From Bipolaris cookei (taxonomy: Eukaryota > Ascomycota > Dothideomycetes > Pleosporales > Pleosporaceae): a stretch of DNA of 64,000 nucleotides. The notes beneath the pieces were generated by a model, which ran no database searches, was not told the origin of the DNA, and worked only from the letters and a program-made list of their open reading frames with translations. Location of the stretch: positions 65,389-129,388 of the forward strand of contig NRSV01000019.1 in the NCBI GenBank assembly GCA_002286855.1. Reading direction: 5' to 3'. Positions 46,523-57,963 of this stretch are shown here, piece after piece. The position numbers and the translations under genes are program-made. The first letter of the stretch is position 1, and every line of letters begins with the position of its first letter.

Positions 46523-47951
46523 ATGGCCATTGACAGCCAGCACCGCCTGCTGCTCTTCGGCGCTGCTGCTGCTGTCCGTCTGCTGCTCTTCACCCTCTTC
46601 CCCACCCTGCCCGATGTCCTGGCCGGCCGCGTCGAGGTCTCCACCCCGGTGACAAGCTTCAAGCGGCGTATGTTCTGCCATGTATGCCTCAACCTTCCTC
46701 TACCATTGCTGACGCCATACAGTCCAAGAAGGCCTTTTTCTCTACACACACAATGTCTCGCCCTACGATGGCGGCGTCTACCACCAGGCGCCTCTCCTGC
46801 TGCCGCTCTTTGCCCTGCTGTCCCATCCCGCCGTAGCCCCTCTTGCGACTTACGTTTTCTTCACTCTCGTCGACCTGCTGAGCGCGCATTCATTAGCCCA
46901 GCTGGCAGACACGGGCTTCGCCTCGGCCACGCGACTGTTTGCTTCCCCGCGCAAGGACCTGAGGTGGAGTAGCGCTGCCATTGCAGCTGGGTACTATCTG
47001 TGCCTCCCCTTCATGGCCCCTGTGCTGACATATCCACCAGTTTCTTATTCAATCCCTTTACCGTCGCAACATGTCTCGCCCGCTCAACCTCGGCCTTAAC
47101 CAACCTTTTTGTCCTCACTGCCATGGCAAAGGCTTCTCAGGGCGCCAGCTTTACATTCATTCTGGCCACGGCCTTTGCCTCGTACCTTGCCATGCATCCC
47201 GTTCTGCTCTTCCCGCCCCTGATGGTCTTGCTGTATGACGCAAAAGCCCTCAAAAAAAAGTCGACCCCGCGTCTCCCCACGTTTGTCATCATACACACAC
47301 TTGGTCTCGCAGTTGCAATTTGCGCCTTGCTGGTTGGCTCTGCTTTCTTGACCGGCTCGTGGGATTTTTTGGCTGCCACGTATGGTGTGCGTCTTTTGTT
47401 ACCAGATCTGACACCCAATGTTGGTCTCTGGTGGTACTTTTTTATTGAAATGTTTGACTCTTTCCGTGAGTTCTTCCTAGGCGTCTTCTGGCTACATGCC
47501 GCCTCGTACATGCCAGGCTTGACTATTCGCCTCCATAAGCAGCCCTTGTTTGTTGCCTGCTCATTGACCGGCGTCTTTGCCATCTTCACTCCATACCCAA
47601 GCATAGCCGATGCTGCCTTGTATCTGTCCTTAGTGCCCATGTTCCGACATTTGTTCCCTCGTAAGTATCTTACTCCGTATGACATGTGACCATCCTACTG
47701 ATTGAACCCCAGTCATGCGTTACACTTTCCTTGCATCGGCCAGCATTCTCTACACGTCCTTCCTTGGCCCTGCCTTCTACCATTTGTGGGTATATGCCGG
47801 CTCAGGCAATGCCAACTTCTTTTATGCCATCACCTTGGTCTGGAGTCTGGGCCTTTCCATCATCCTGGGTGACTCCTTGTATGCAGCTCTGAGAGATGAG
47901 CTGGACGTACAAAGACCGGAGCTTCAAGGCAAAGAGGTTCGCCGGATATAG
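46523..47951 (+). CDS. GAB1: GPI transamidase subunit GAB1/PIG-U
   Basis: Exons 46523-46667, 46723-46990, 47041-47660 and 47713-47951 give 423 residues. Many hydrophobic helices run through the protein. The motif FLFNPFTVATCLARST, restored across the second intron, and VSPYDGGVYHQAPLLLPLFA are typical of PIG-U. The later part (NVGLWWYFFIEMFDSFREFF, HLWVYAGSGNANFFYAI) also fits. The protein belongs to the ER complex that attaches GPI anchors to proteins with GPI signals, where PIG-U helps bind the anchor. Intron 2 could be mistaken for coding sequence because it lacks a frame-breaking stop; the family motif shows it is removed. It is divergent from NOP7 with about 215 bases between starts. Confidence 0.92.
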
Positions 47952-48362
47952 CAGCATCACCATGCCACGTCGCATGCAGTGTACATTGCACAAGCGAAAA
48001 TAGAATAAAATCACTGTTCCAAACATACCCGGGGATCATCCTGCGTGCTGCCAATTAATCACACTCTCTCTTCTACATAGTTTCTCACTACCTAGCAAAC
48101 ATGCCCAAAAGTGAGGTGAAAGCGCTTCTTTAATTCTCTTTAGGTTTGCTCGCGCACTCTCATTATGAGTATTAAGCACGCTTAATTCAGCTTCACCTCT
48201 CATTTGTTGATTCGTTAGCGTCCAGTGCATTAACATATAAAGACTTTATCACTCTCTTCACTTTGTTGCCTAAAGCTCCTACTGCTTTCGTACAACATCT
48301 TCTCTACCCACTACTTTTGTGATATCTGCAAAGCAACAATATCTACAACGACGTTACCAACT
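47952..48362. other. Intergenic region with promoter of the next gene
   Basis: Contains a TATAAA element at 48235-48240 about 125 bases upstream of the ATG at 48363, followed by CT-rich sequence (ATCACTCTCTTCACTTTG). No coding frame supported. Confidence 0.4.
48235..48240 (+). promoter_or_regulatory. TATA box
   Basis: TATAAA within ACATATAAAGAC, upstream of the small gene at 48363 and followed by a CT-rich run, a common fungal core promoter layout. Sequence and position only. Confidence 0.4.
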
Positions 48363-48885
48363 ATGGCGCCCTCCAACTCTAAGGACGTCACCTTCACTCC
48401 GCGCGAGATGGAAGTCCTCGCTCTCGCATGGCAGTGCATGGAAACCCAGCCCAAGGTATACCTTCATCCCCCCCATCTCTCTCTGCAATCCACTGACACA
48501 ATCCCAGATCGACGTGGCCAAACTCGGCTCCCTCGCTGGCTACACCACCGCCAGCGCCAGCGTCACTTTTGGCAGAATCAAATCCAAACTCAAGCTCCTC
48601 GGCGAATCTCTCCAAGACACGCACGGCACGCCTTCCAAGTCCACGCCCAAGAGGAAAGCTGCTACACCTGCATGTACGCCTTGCAAGCGCAAGAACACTG
48701 CGGCGGTGGCGGATGCGACGCCCAGTAAGAAGGGCAAGATGCAGCTGCGCGAGGAGGACGATGTCAAGGATGATGACGATATTATTGAGCGTGATGTGCC
48801 TGGTGTCAAGAAGGAGGAGGAGATTGAGGATCATGGGTTTTTGAGCGGGATTGAGGCGTATGCTGTTGATAGTGGTGGGAACTGA
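48363..48885 (+). CDS. Small hypothetical protein, SANT/Myb-like N-terminal helix region
   Basis: Exons 48363-48455 and 48508-48885 give 156 residues. The joined N terminus reads TPREMEVLALAWQCMETQPK then IDVAKLGSLAGYTTASASVT. These are helices with spaced Trp/Leu followed by FGRIKSKLKLLG, reminiscent of a DNA-binding helix bundle. Next comes a basic Lys/Thr/Pro part with two Cys (CTPCKRK), then an acidic tail (EEDDVKDDDDIIERD). A lysine followed by acidic residues (VKKEEEIED) fits a SUMO-type site. A nuclear, chromatin-related role is plausible. I know similar fungal proteins only as uncharacterised. Confidence 0.75.
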
Positions 48886-49294
48886 AGTCTCATGCAAGTT
48901 GTTTACTTGTTACCACGAACGAGACAGGGTATGAGGGATATGGAGGGAGGAATTCTTCAGGCATTGTGTTTGAGGAGGATTACGGGAGTATGGAGGAGGG
49001 TTAGGTAGATGCATGTGCTTCATACCCGTTGCACAGTGAAATCAATATATCCAGTATAGATACTATTCTAGTGACAGACTACTACAACAAGGTGTCGCTA
49101 ATACGAAGATGATGTACGTATAATGCACACCAACACCCTTGTCTAGATTTATCTACCAACCTATAGAAGAAGAAATGCTCAATCGCTAAAAAATACAATT
49201 CACACTCTACATGTACACGCTCTCCATCACCTTGACACTACATGGCGCTCACTTGTTCCATTTTAAGAAACATCCACAAATTCCCTCCCACAAC
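48886..49294. other. Convergent intergenic region
   Basis: 3' flanks of the small gene and of MSH6. No further feature seen. Confidence 0.4.
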
Positions 49295-52200
49295 TCAAAG
49301 CGCAGAAATAGCCTCAAGCAGCACATCCATTGCCCTCTCCCCTATTCCCTCCAACCCCTCTCGCAGCGCCCACGCAACATCGCTCTGCAAACCTAGCGGC
49401 ACATACACACCACCCTCATCCTTCTTCACCTCCATCCTCTCGCCCAACCTACTCGTATGCTCCCACTCCTTAGCTGCCTTCTCCGCATCCTCAATGACCT
49501 TGCTCGGAATACCACACATGGCAGCACAATGCATACCAAAGCTGCCCTCTGCGACGCCCTCTTCAAGCTTGTACAAGAAGGTAATCGATTTAGATCCGTC
49601 GTCAACGTGGATACGCATCCGCTTGTTCTGGACTTCAGGGTGGAATTCGAACTCCTTAGCGAGTGACCGGTAGTGCGTGGCGAAGAAGCCCACGCAACCC
49701 ACCCTCGTTGCAACATCGTGCAGCACGGCCTGTGCGACTGCCACGCCGTCATAGGATGAGGTGCCACGACCCAGTTCGTCGAGAATAACCAGCGACCGTG
49801 ATGTCGCTTCCGACAGAATCTTTTGTGTTTCAGACAGTTCGACGAAGAAGGTGGATTGGGCGGCGAAAATGTTGTCGTTAGCGCCCAGACGAGACATGAT
49901 ACGGTCGACAGGTGTAAGTCTGGCCGATGTACACGGCAAGTAGCAACCTACTTGAGCGAGGATAACAGCTATGCATGTCATACGCAGGATGGTTGATTTA
50001 CCAGCTGCGTTGGCACCCGTGAGCAAGCTAATGTTGGCCGTGTCACCGCCCAGCTTGATGTCGTTAGGAATAAAGTCATCGACAGTGTTGAGCATGCACG
50101 GGTGGCGAAGCTCCTCAAACTCGACAACGGTTCGTTCGCCCTCTACAAAGACGGGTCGGCAACTTGGCTCTCCCAGCGACGCAGACGCCTTTGCAAGACT
50201 GATGAGGCAGTCGAGCTGGGCAATGATCTTGACTGCTGCAAGCCAAATCTTGTAGTCCTCGTCAAAGCGCTGGCAGAAGCGAGTGGCAACCTCGCGAGTA
50301 ATCTGACCGTGAGTCTCTTGCGCTTCTTGCAATGCTCGCACCAGCTTCCGCAACTCGGGCGTATAGTAGCGAGTGACTTTAGCTGTAGCCGACATTTGAT
50401 CCCAGCTATTGGGCACCTTGACCTTCTTCGGCACTTCTAGTTGATAAATCTCCTTTCCGAGGTGGTTGTAGATGATTGCATTTGAACCCTGTTCTTTTCG
50501 CACCTTCTTCAACAGTGTCTCGAGATTGGCCTCGCAACTATCAATCTCCGTCTGGCTGTTATCGTAGTCTTCTTCGATGCCAGCTTCGGGGATCAGAATT
50601 CCATCTTTCCTGGCTGCTTCGCGGTCAAAAGCAGACTTCCACTTCTCGAGACATGCAGCTAGATCCGGCATCGATGAGATGAGCTGACCAATAACGCCCT
50701 CTCCTTCGTTAAACTGCTTCAGCAAACTGACGGTGTACTCAATCTGCTCAAAACCTTCCAAGACTTTCAGGAAGTCTTGTGCCTTGCACCGGCCAGCATG
50801 CACGCGGGAGATAAGACGCTCAAGATCTGGCAGCTTGCTCAGTGAGCCGCTGAAGTTCTCCATAATGGCTGAGTCCTTGTTTAGTGCATCCACGGCATCA
50901 AGGCGAGCGTTGATCTTTTGTGCGTCTGCCAGTGGATGACAAACCCATTGTCGGAGTAGTCGCTTGCCAAACGGTGTGATGCAGCGGTTCAACATAGAGA
51001 ACAATGTGCCCTCTGTCGCTCCATCAAACGTATTTGCAAAGATTTCCAAGTTGATCAAACTCTGTCCGTCGAGCACCAAGCTTGTCGCTTTGCGAATAGG
51101 ATCGTACCACTGAAAGTTACCGAGCGTGACGAGATCGCGCTCAATCATCAGTGTTCGCAGATACTGGAGGAGAGCACCGAATGCGGACATGACAAGTTCT
51201 TTCTCGCGGGCTTCGCGTAACACCGGTGGCCATGCCTCGATGTTGTCTTCTGTTGGCGACTCGAAATAGTTGTTAACTTCGATTTCTCGGATCGTGATAT
51301 CAGCTGGCCAGAATTCTTTGTTCAGCTTCAGCCAGTTCCAGATGGTGGTTGGTCCAGTGTTGTTCTTCAGAATACGAAGCGCCTTCGCTGAAACACACGA
51401 CTTTTCTAAGAGCAACTCGCCGGGCCTCATTTGCGCAATGAGAGTTTCGAATTTGGTCATATCAATATCATCTGTAAACTCACAGAGCTGAAACTGCGCG
51501 GTCGCAGTGTCAACAAACGCGATCCCGAAAGCGGGTAAATTGTCCCGGTCAATCTCCTTGATCGCCATGCAGTAGGTCGACATTTCACTCTGGAGCATGC
51601 CAGTGTCAACAAGGGTACCTGATGTCAGAACAGTGGCCAGTTCTCGACGAATGACTTCTTTGCCCTTCTTCTCAACTTTCTTTGGCGTTTTGCCCTTATC
51701 GTCACGTTCGCGCATCTCTTTGCCCAGGGCGGATTCCATCTGGTCAACCCTAGCTACTTTGTAGCCAGCGGCTACAAACTGTGTTGCCCACATGTCCAAC
51801 GAGGCTTCTGGAACACCCACCATCCTCATGTTGACACGATCAGTCAGCTTGAGGTCAAAGAGCTGGTGGCCAATTGATGCATCTTTCTCGTAGAGCTCGT
51901 AAAATTTTCCTTTCTTGAAGAAAACTATAGTGTCCCACCACTTGCTCTTGATCTCCCAGTACTGCTTTTCAAAAGGCGAAAAGTCACGCCAGGCAGCTGG
52001 CGGGATGAACAAGGTACGGGGATCGTAGTCAGGATGGTCGGGCGGATGGCGGTCGGCGTCTTGCATGTTCGCTAGCCATGGGTATCTTGCTTCGGGTTCT
52101 GAAGCAGAGGGCTTCGCTTTGGCTCTTACGCTTAGTTCTTTCTTCAAAGAAGGAACCGCTTTCCGTGGCTTGAATACCGTAGGATTCTCGGGATCATATA

Positions 52201-53038
52201 TCCATTGCTGTGCTGTAGATGTGCTATTCATTATGTCTGCTTCGTCCTCGACATCGTTGTCGTTGACAATGGGTGGCGATGATACAGGTGAGGCTTTGGC
52301 GCGTGGCTTTGTAGATGTCGGACGTTTACGCTTCTTCGATACGGCTTCTTCCTCAGAATCATCGGGTACGATGAAATCATCAACATCATCATCTTCCTCT
52401 TCCTCCTCCAGCATTGCTCTTTGTGTGGCAGCGTCTAAGCCAAACTCATCGTCGGAATCGTCGTCGACAACCACTCGCTGGCGCTTTGTAGCCCGGCCTC
52501 TCGCGTTGTTTGCAATAGGTCCGAGTACATCGTCATCTTCATCGTCTGATTCGGCATAATTGACGGGTTTTCTGGCCTGCCGTAGGAGTCAGGATAATGT
52601 ATACTGAGCTTACAATGGCGTGTCGGCATACTTTACGTGTTGGGCTACTAGGAGTAACATCTGCTATTTCTGGAAATATTGCTCAGTATATGAACCTAGC
52701 TGTCTGACGAACAACGACGAACCATTCTCCTTATTCCGCCCTACTGTGAGCTCTCGGTCTTGTTTGATAGGACTTGAGTAGTCTGGAGCATCGCTGCTGG
52801 GAACCGGCGTGATGGCAGAAGAAGGCTTTGTGAAGGCCTTTGAGTTAGTTTTGGAAGTGGGCGTTTTTTGGACTGGTGTGACATCGGACGGTGCGGGGCT
52901 TGGTGAATTGGTAGACTTCTTCTGGAAAAAGCCGAGAATTGATTTTTGGCCCTTCCCTGACTGGGAGACTGAGGAAGGTTGCTTCTTTTGGGACGGGCGA
53001 GGTGTTGACATTTCGTTTCCTTCGACGCCGCGAGCCAT
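49295..53038 (-). CDS. MSH6: DNA mismatch repair protein MSH6
   Basis: Exons 52723-53038, 52632-52669 and 49295-52576 give 1211 residues. The N terminus carries QKSILGFFQKK at residues 31-41, the PCNA-interacting peptide of MSH6. The mismatch-binding Phe-x-Glu lies in KKGKFYELYEKD near residue 340. The ATPase end has GANAAGKSTILRM (Walker A, near 975) and DELGRGTSSYDG (Walker B), then FFATHYRSLAKEF. MSH6 pairs with MSH2 to recognise single mismatches in the nucleus. The 38-base middle exon joins KENE/IADVTPSSPTRK/ARKPVNYAESDDED in frame. The first donor is GTTCGT, a weaker but usable form. A second ATG nine codons on (53011) is an alternative start. Confidence 0.93.
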
Positions 53039-53581
53039 TTTGCTAGTGCTATGGCAAGTGTTGAGGAGAGCAATGGCAACGGCAGTGAGATGGCGGTATC
53101 CATGCGACTGCCGGACTCTGGGGCGATAAGGAACGCGTCGACGCGTCGCGCTAGTCCACATTGGGATATTGATTAGCTTGGCGGATATTGCCACACCTTT
53201 GGATGAACTCTCTTCAGCATTGTCATCGAACTTTGGTCCATACATTACACTTGAACAGACAATGAGAAATTATTTGGGAAAATAAAACTCTACATTATAG
53301 AAGAAACTGAGATGAGGAAAGGCGTCAGAGAGCTTACACCATGCAACGAACTAGACACAATCTCATGCTCTTTTCATACCCACTAGGTCATCAAAGCAGG
53401 TGTTCATACTAATTCCCGCCTACTTATGTGGACAGAAGCAAGACTGAAGTACAAAATACGGCAGGTAACAACATGTCCAATACAGCGCGTTGTCGAGGAT
53501 GCTCCCTTTCTTCAACGACTTGCCATCTGGTGCGCTAGGCGACCGACGATATCGTGAATTTGAGCTAGCTGACGAGCCAGT
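53039..53581. other. Intergenic region between two minus-strand genes
   Basis: Promoter of MSH6 and 3' flank of the aquaporin gene. The frame upstream of the MSH6 ATG stays open on the minus strand to about 53245, but has no family support. Confidence 0.4.
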
Positions 53582-54842
53582 CTACGATCCCAAGCTGCCA
53601 GACTCTGCACTTGGGCCGCTGCAATAGCTTGAATCCGATGATATCTCGTAACCTGAAGAGCTATGCGTGTAGTGCGTACGCAGGCGGTTGTTGAGATGGT
53701 CGATCGTCTCAGAATGATGGCCATCCAGCGCCTGGATGTAGGCTAAAGTCGGCACTGGAGGCCATGTAACAGAAGGCCTAGGCTGACTTGAGGCTGTGAC
53801 GGGCTGTCTTCCGCCAAGTTGTGCTTGGCTCGCAATATCTCGCTCTTCTATTCCATCTGTGGCAGCATATCGAGCTAGAGAAAGGTCAGATCGTACTTCA
53901 AAGAAGAACCATGATGGCATACTATTGTGGGTAGTGTCGCAACGGTTTGCATTGATATCCACCCTGTGGCTGCGGTGCTTCTCAAGACCATCGCTGTCTG
54001 CACCTGGGTTTGCAGTCGAGTAATTGAGTAGCTTGAGCGACTCGTAGAAGCCCACTGCCAGCAAGGCACCGAGAAAAGGTCCAAGCCAGTAGATCCAGTG
54101 GTGGCCAGGCCATACACCTGTGATGACAGCAGGCCCGAAGGAACGAGCAGGGTTCAAGGATCCTCCAGTAAAGTATACGCCGGCAAGCTCAGCAATGAAA
54201 AGCGCAAGCCCAATGACAAGCGGGGCGAGGAAAGTTGCTCTGTGCTTCTCTACTGCTAGCATGAAGATGGTAAGAAGAAGCATGAAAGTAAGGAACATTT
54301 CGACAAACAAGCCTCTTGTTACCGAAGTCTCGGGGCTGAGGATTGTGTTGACAGCTAAAGGTCCAGGGAAGAGCCCAGAGATTATAGCTGCAGCGATAAT
54401 GGCACCGAGCAACTGTGCAACGATAAGCAACAAAGCCTTGATGAACCCAATTGCGCCAGTAAGGGCCAAGGCGACTGTTACCTAGGCAGTGTCAGTGACG
54501 TGATCCAGCTCGGAGCCAGAAGGCAATACGTACAGCAGGATTGAACAAGCCTCCACTGATGCGGAAGAAGACCCAAACACTGACTGCCAGAGAGAACGCA
54601 AAGGCCAAAGAGATATACAGCAATGATACTAGATCCATATTTGAATTGCCGTTGATCTTTCGGAGATTGTTTGCAACTTGAGTACCGGCAAAGGCGAAGA
54701 ACAGGAAGAGAAATGTACCGATTAGCTCGCCCAGAAATGCAATCAGTAGGTGGCGGGTATTGTTGGGAAGCCCTCTGAGGCCATGCCGTCGCTCCCCCGA
54801 GTGGGTCGGGTCCGCTGAATATCCTGTCGTGGTGGTTGGCAT
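53582..54842 (-). CDS. Aquaporin (major intrinsic protein) with long cytosolic tail
   Basis: Exons 54534-54842 and 53582-54481 give 402 residues. Six hydrophobic helices and both pore motifs are visible: GLFNPAVTVALA across the intron and GGSLNPARSFGPAVI. The second NPA box is followed by Arg-Ser and lacks the Asp of glycerol facilitators, so a water channel of the classical type is likely. After the last helix (GPFLGALLAVGFYESLKLL) comes a tail of about 150 residues with low hydrophobicity and many Ser, Asp and His. Such a tail could hold regulatory phosphorylation sites. It should sit in the plasma or vacuolar membrane. Confidence 0.9.
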
Positions 54843-55730
54843 GGTGATCAGAATGTGCTGTGTATGCTGTTAAGAAGAGTCAAGGAGGAAAGGGCAACAG
54901 CAACGGCGGTAAGTTGATGACCTAGGGCTGGCAGCAAATTATGTGAGGTCTGGCGGTAGTAGAGCTAGAGATAGGGATTGCAAAATGATTATATAAGTTG
55001 GCTGTGGGTGTTGTTTGGAGATGAATCGGATGCGTGAGAGGTGGGGTTAAAGAACAGAACAGAAAAGGAAATAGACGAAGAAAGGCTAGGGGTTAACGAT
55101 GAAGTCGGTAAGTACGTCCAAAGTGCCTATAATCACTACCTAATTTGGAGGCGGCGCTTGCCGCACAAATAGCCATGTTAATGCTATGATGATATCTCAA
55201 TGGCAGTTTCAAACAAGGCGAATAAAGGGCACCCGTACATCGTTTATGAGCGGCGGTTGCAGTGAGATTCCTTCACATTGCAGCCTATAGGTGATATTGA
55301 ATGTGTCACTTCCGGATACCCCTCAGGCTAGAGTAGCCACAATCATGCGCATATGGTAAATGACTTCTATCTGAACCCTTGAGCACATTACAAGAGTTTG
55401 TCTTAATTCAATTATTACTGATATCCATGTGCCTACTTTCTAGACACCATCACACGAAAACTCTCTAGGAACTAGCCTCAATCTGCAGCTAAAGCAACAA
55501 TCAAGCCCTAGCTTGAGATACACTCTTACTTCTTTAATGTGTGGATTTGCCAAGATGCTTCACATGAACGTCTTTTGCGTTTGTTGTCTCTTGATAATCG
55601 TCATATTTCATGCGTTGAGCTACACGGGACGCCTGCAAAGTCTGATAGCAGTTGTTCTACGCCAAGTGATTATTACACGTCGACGCCTGTTGCACATTCT
55701 TATCCCATTTCTCAACTACTCCGTCGCAAC
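54843..55730. other. Intergenic region
   Basis: Aquaporin promoter side: the minus strand reads TTATATAAT near 54990-54998, about 150 bases before the ATG. The rest, to the end of the peptidase-like gene, shows no coding frame of note. Confidence 0.4.
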
Positions 55731-57349
55731 TTAGCTATGAAACACTCGTTGCTTGAATAGCATTCTTTCCTTCCCTTTAGTCATATCATGCACCGCTACA
55801 ACATTCTTGAGGAAATTGGTTCCAAGGAGGTAGGAGCCTGCGTATACACCAAGGTAACATTGGCCCGGTTCAAGATCTTCTCCAAACTGTGAAGTTATAA
55901 CCGTGGAACGATCGAGGAAAAGATCCACGCCTCCAATTCGTACACTCGCACCCGCATAAGATGCCTGGAATCTGCATTAGCGCCTATTTGTTCTTTTATT
56001 CGTTTAATATGCGCACTTACATTGCAATTAGCCACCCAATCCTTGTCCTTTGTTTGGTAAGGAGCTGGATCAATAGACTTGTAGATCTCGTCGATATATG
56101 CCTTTGGAAGGATAATACCCCAAACAGAGGAGGCAACCTGCAATCGACGAAGTCCAGGAATGTATTTCGCTTGTTCAGTCCATGCCACAAACTTGCCATG
56201 CGGATTTCTTTTTTTTTGACAATCAGTTAGTTTGCAGACCAAAACACACTGTTTGTAAAAACACTAACTCTTTTGACTTGACTGTAAAGCCATCCGGTAT
56301 GATAGTCCAGTATCGTATTACCTCATCTGCAAAATCGCTAACCACTGGTGTAATCGCCCATGATCCAGTAGTTGGCACGTTAGGTGGCAGGCCGCCAATA
56401 GCTAGTCCGCCATTATTGGCAAAGTCGGCTGACTCCTTGTAAACAGGATTTAGGGTGATAGAGAAAACGGGCGGATGAATCAAGCCTTGTTCATAAGCAG
56501 TGAAAATCCACGGTGTCTACGAAAGAGGTCAACAAAGCAGGTTGACTACTGGTTTCTGAAGAGTAGAACACTCACGTATGAGTAATTCCCCTTTAGCTCC
56601 TGAGTATCGGTATTTGGAAATGAAAACCCTATGAGTAGTCAGGACAATGAAGATATGCACCAAAGAGACGCTAAGTAGTGCATGACAGACCTAAGAAACC
56701 ACCTAATGGTTTTGTTGTCCAATTCTGTTCTGTGACATGGTCGCAGATGGCTATCTCCTGTCGGTCAATGTGAATTCCAGCCAAGCCGACCTTCTCGTAA
56801 CCTCGTGGGCCTGAAGCACCAGTCCCATCTCCATAGGTAAAGTTCAGAATCGGGCCATCTATTCTGCCTCCGGAGAAACTGGCGGTATCGTGGGCAGTGA
56901 ATGGGCACGTATCTGGTTTACTGTACAACACCAAATAGTAATTAGTCAGGCGTAGTGTGTAGAAGTATCTTCCAGCTTGGGGGGACTTACAACTTGTTCC
57001 CGTCGGGGTCTAAGCATTGAAACCCTGGCGCAAAAACATATGTAAATGGAACCCCTGTATTGAAAATCAGAGTAGACACTTCGTCTCCAACCTGGACGTC
57101 GACCCCAAAAACATCACGGGCATTACGCAAACCAGTAACATGCCCTGAAACATCGATTTCCCTGCTTGAGAGAAGTTTGTCTCGGCCAGAGAGCCGAGAA
57201 GAAGAAGATAGAAGACGAATAGGAATGAGGTTTTTGGCAACGGGCAGATCAACGATACTGTCTTGAAACTTGCTTGCTGCCACGTAGTGCGTGTTGGACA
57301 AGGCTACGAGCAAAAGAGTTCTCTGAATTTTTTTCATCGTAAGATACAT
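55731..57349 (-). CDS. Aspartic-peptidase-like (A1/pepsin fold) secreted protein, both catalytic Asp motifs lost
   Basis: Exons 56991-57349, 56691-56920, 56576-56628, 56269-56516, 56021-56207 and 55731-55964 give 436 residues, all in frame. A signal peptide is clear (MKKIQRTLLLVALSNTHYVA, also reachable from an ATG four codons earlier). The pepsin fold is traceable: VFGVDVQVGDEVSTLIF, the flap FTYGDGTGASG, GGFLGFSFP, QGLIHPPVFSITLN, GGLAIGGLPP, YWTIIPDGF and YLLGTNFLKNVVAVHD. The first active-site triad reads NTG (LIFNTGVPF) instead of DTG/DSG, and the second, usually DTG/DSG, aligns with ASS (QVASSVWGIILP). So it is probably not a protease and may bind ligands or act as a decoy. The frame is intact and spliced, unlike a simple pseudogene. 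One intron has the rarer donor GTCTGT. Confidence 0.8.
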
Positions 57350-57963
57350 ATCAGATTCGTTTGGCTGGAAGATTGGTAACACGGTGGTGAAAATGGAAAT
57401 GAGCAAGATAGAAGAAGAAGGCAGAGACGCAATTATATATTGTACAACACAGCACTGACTGACTACACACCGACATGAAGCGTTCGACCGCATCATGCGG
57501 AGTGGTCAAGACCCATGTAAAGTATGTAGAATATTCACAAACTCAATTTTCCGTGGATATTTGCGGCCTTGAACGCAGCGACATGTGTACCAATCCATCT
57601 TTACTGTGTAGCATGCCTTTTGGAATTAGGGGCAGCGGCCGCCAATACGACGCCACCCTCTATATTCTGCTGTATTGCTCTAGGGCACGTCGATGAAACA
57701 TATAGGAGGCATCTGTGATCGCTTTGGTGATCCATCTCGGTCGCCCTATCTCCCTGCTTACTATCATACGATGCGAAAAGTGTGCCGTCAATATCTAATG
57801 ATTAGGTTTAATGACGTGTTACAGTAAGATCGATTACCAAGAGAAAATACACATAGCTTTGCTTTATGCGCAAATATAACTCAGCAAGTATTGGAGCTAG
57901 ATTCGTGACAGTGGGTGTAGTTTGTAGATGGATACCCCAAAACCAAGATCGATGATTCACATA
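57350..57963. other. Intergenic region up to the transposon cluster
   Basis: Promoter side of the peptidase-like gene; the minus strand has an ATATATAAT stretch near 57432-57440, about 85 bases before the ATG. No other gene seen. Confidence 0.4.

Noticed and set aside
48394..48897. Minus-strand 167-codon frame
   Set aside because: Antisense to the small spliced gene whose exons join cleanly and show ordered sequence.
53039..53245. Longer N terminus for MSH6 from 53245
   Set aside because: The extension has no similarity to MSH6 starts; MSH6 proteins typically begin shortly before the PIP box.
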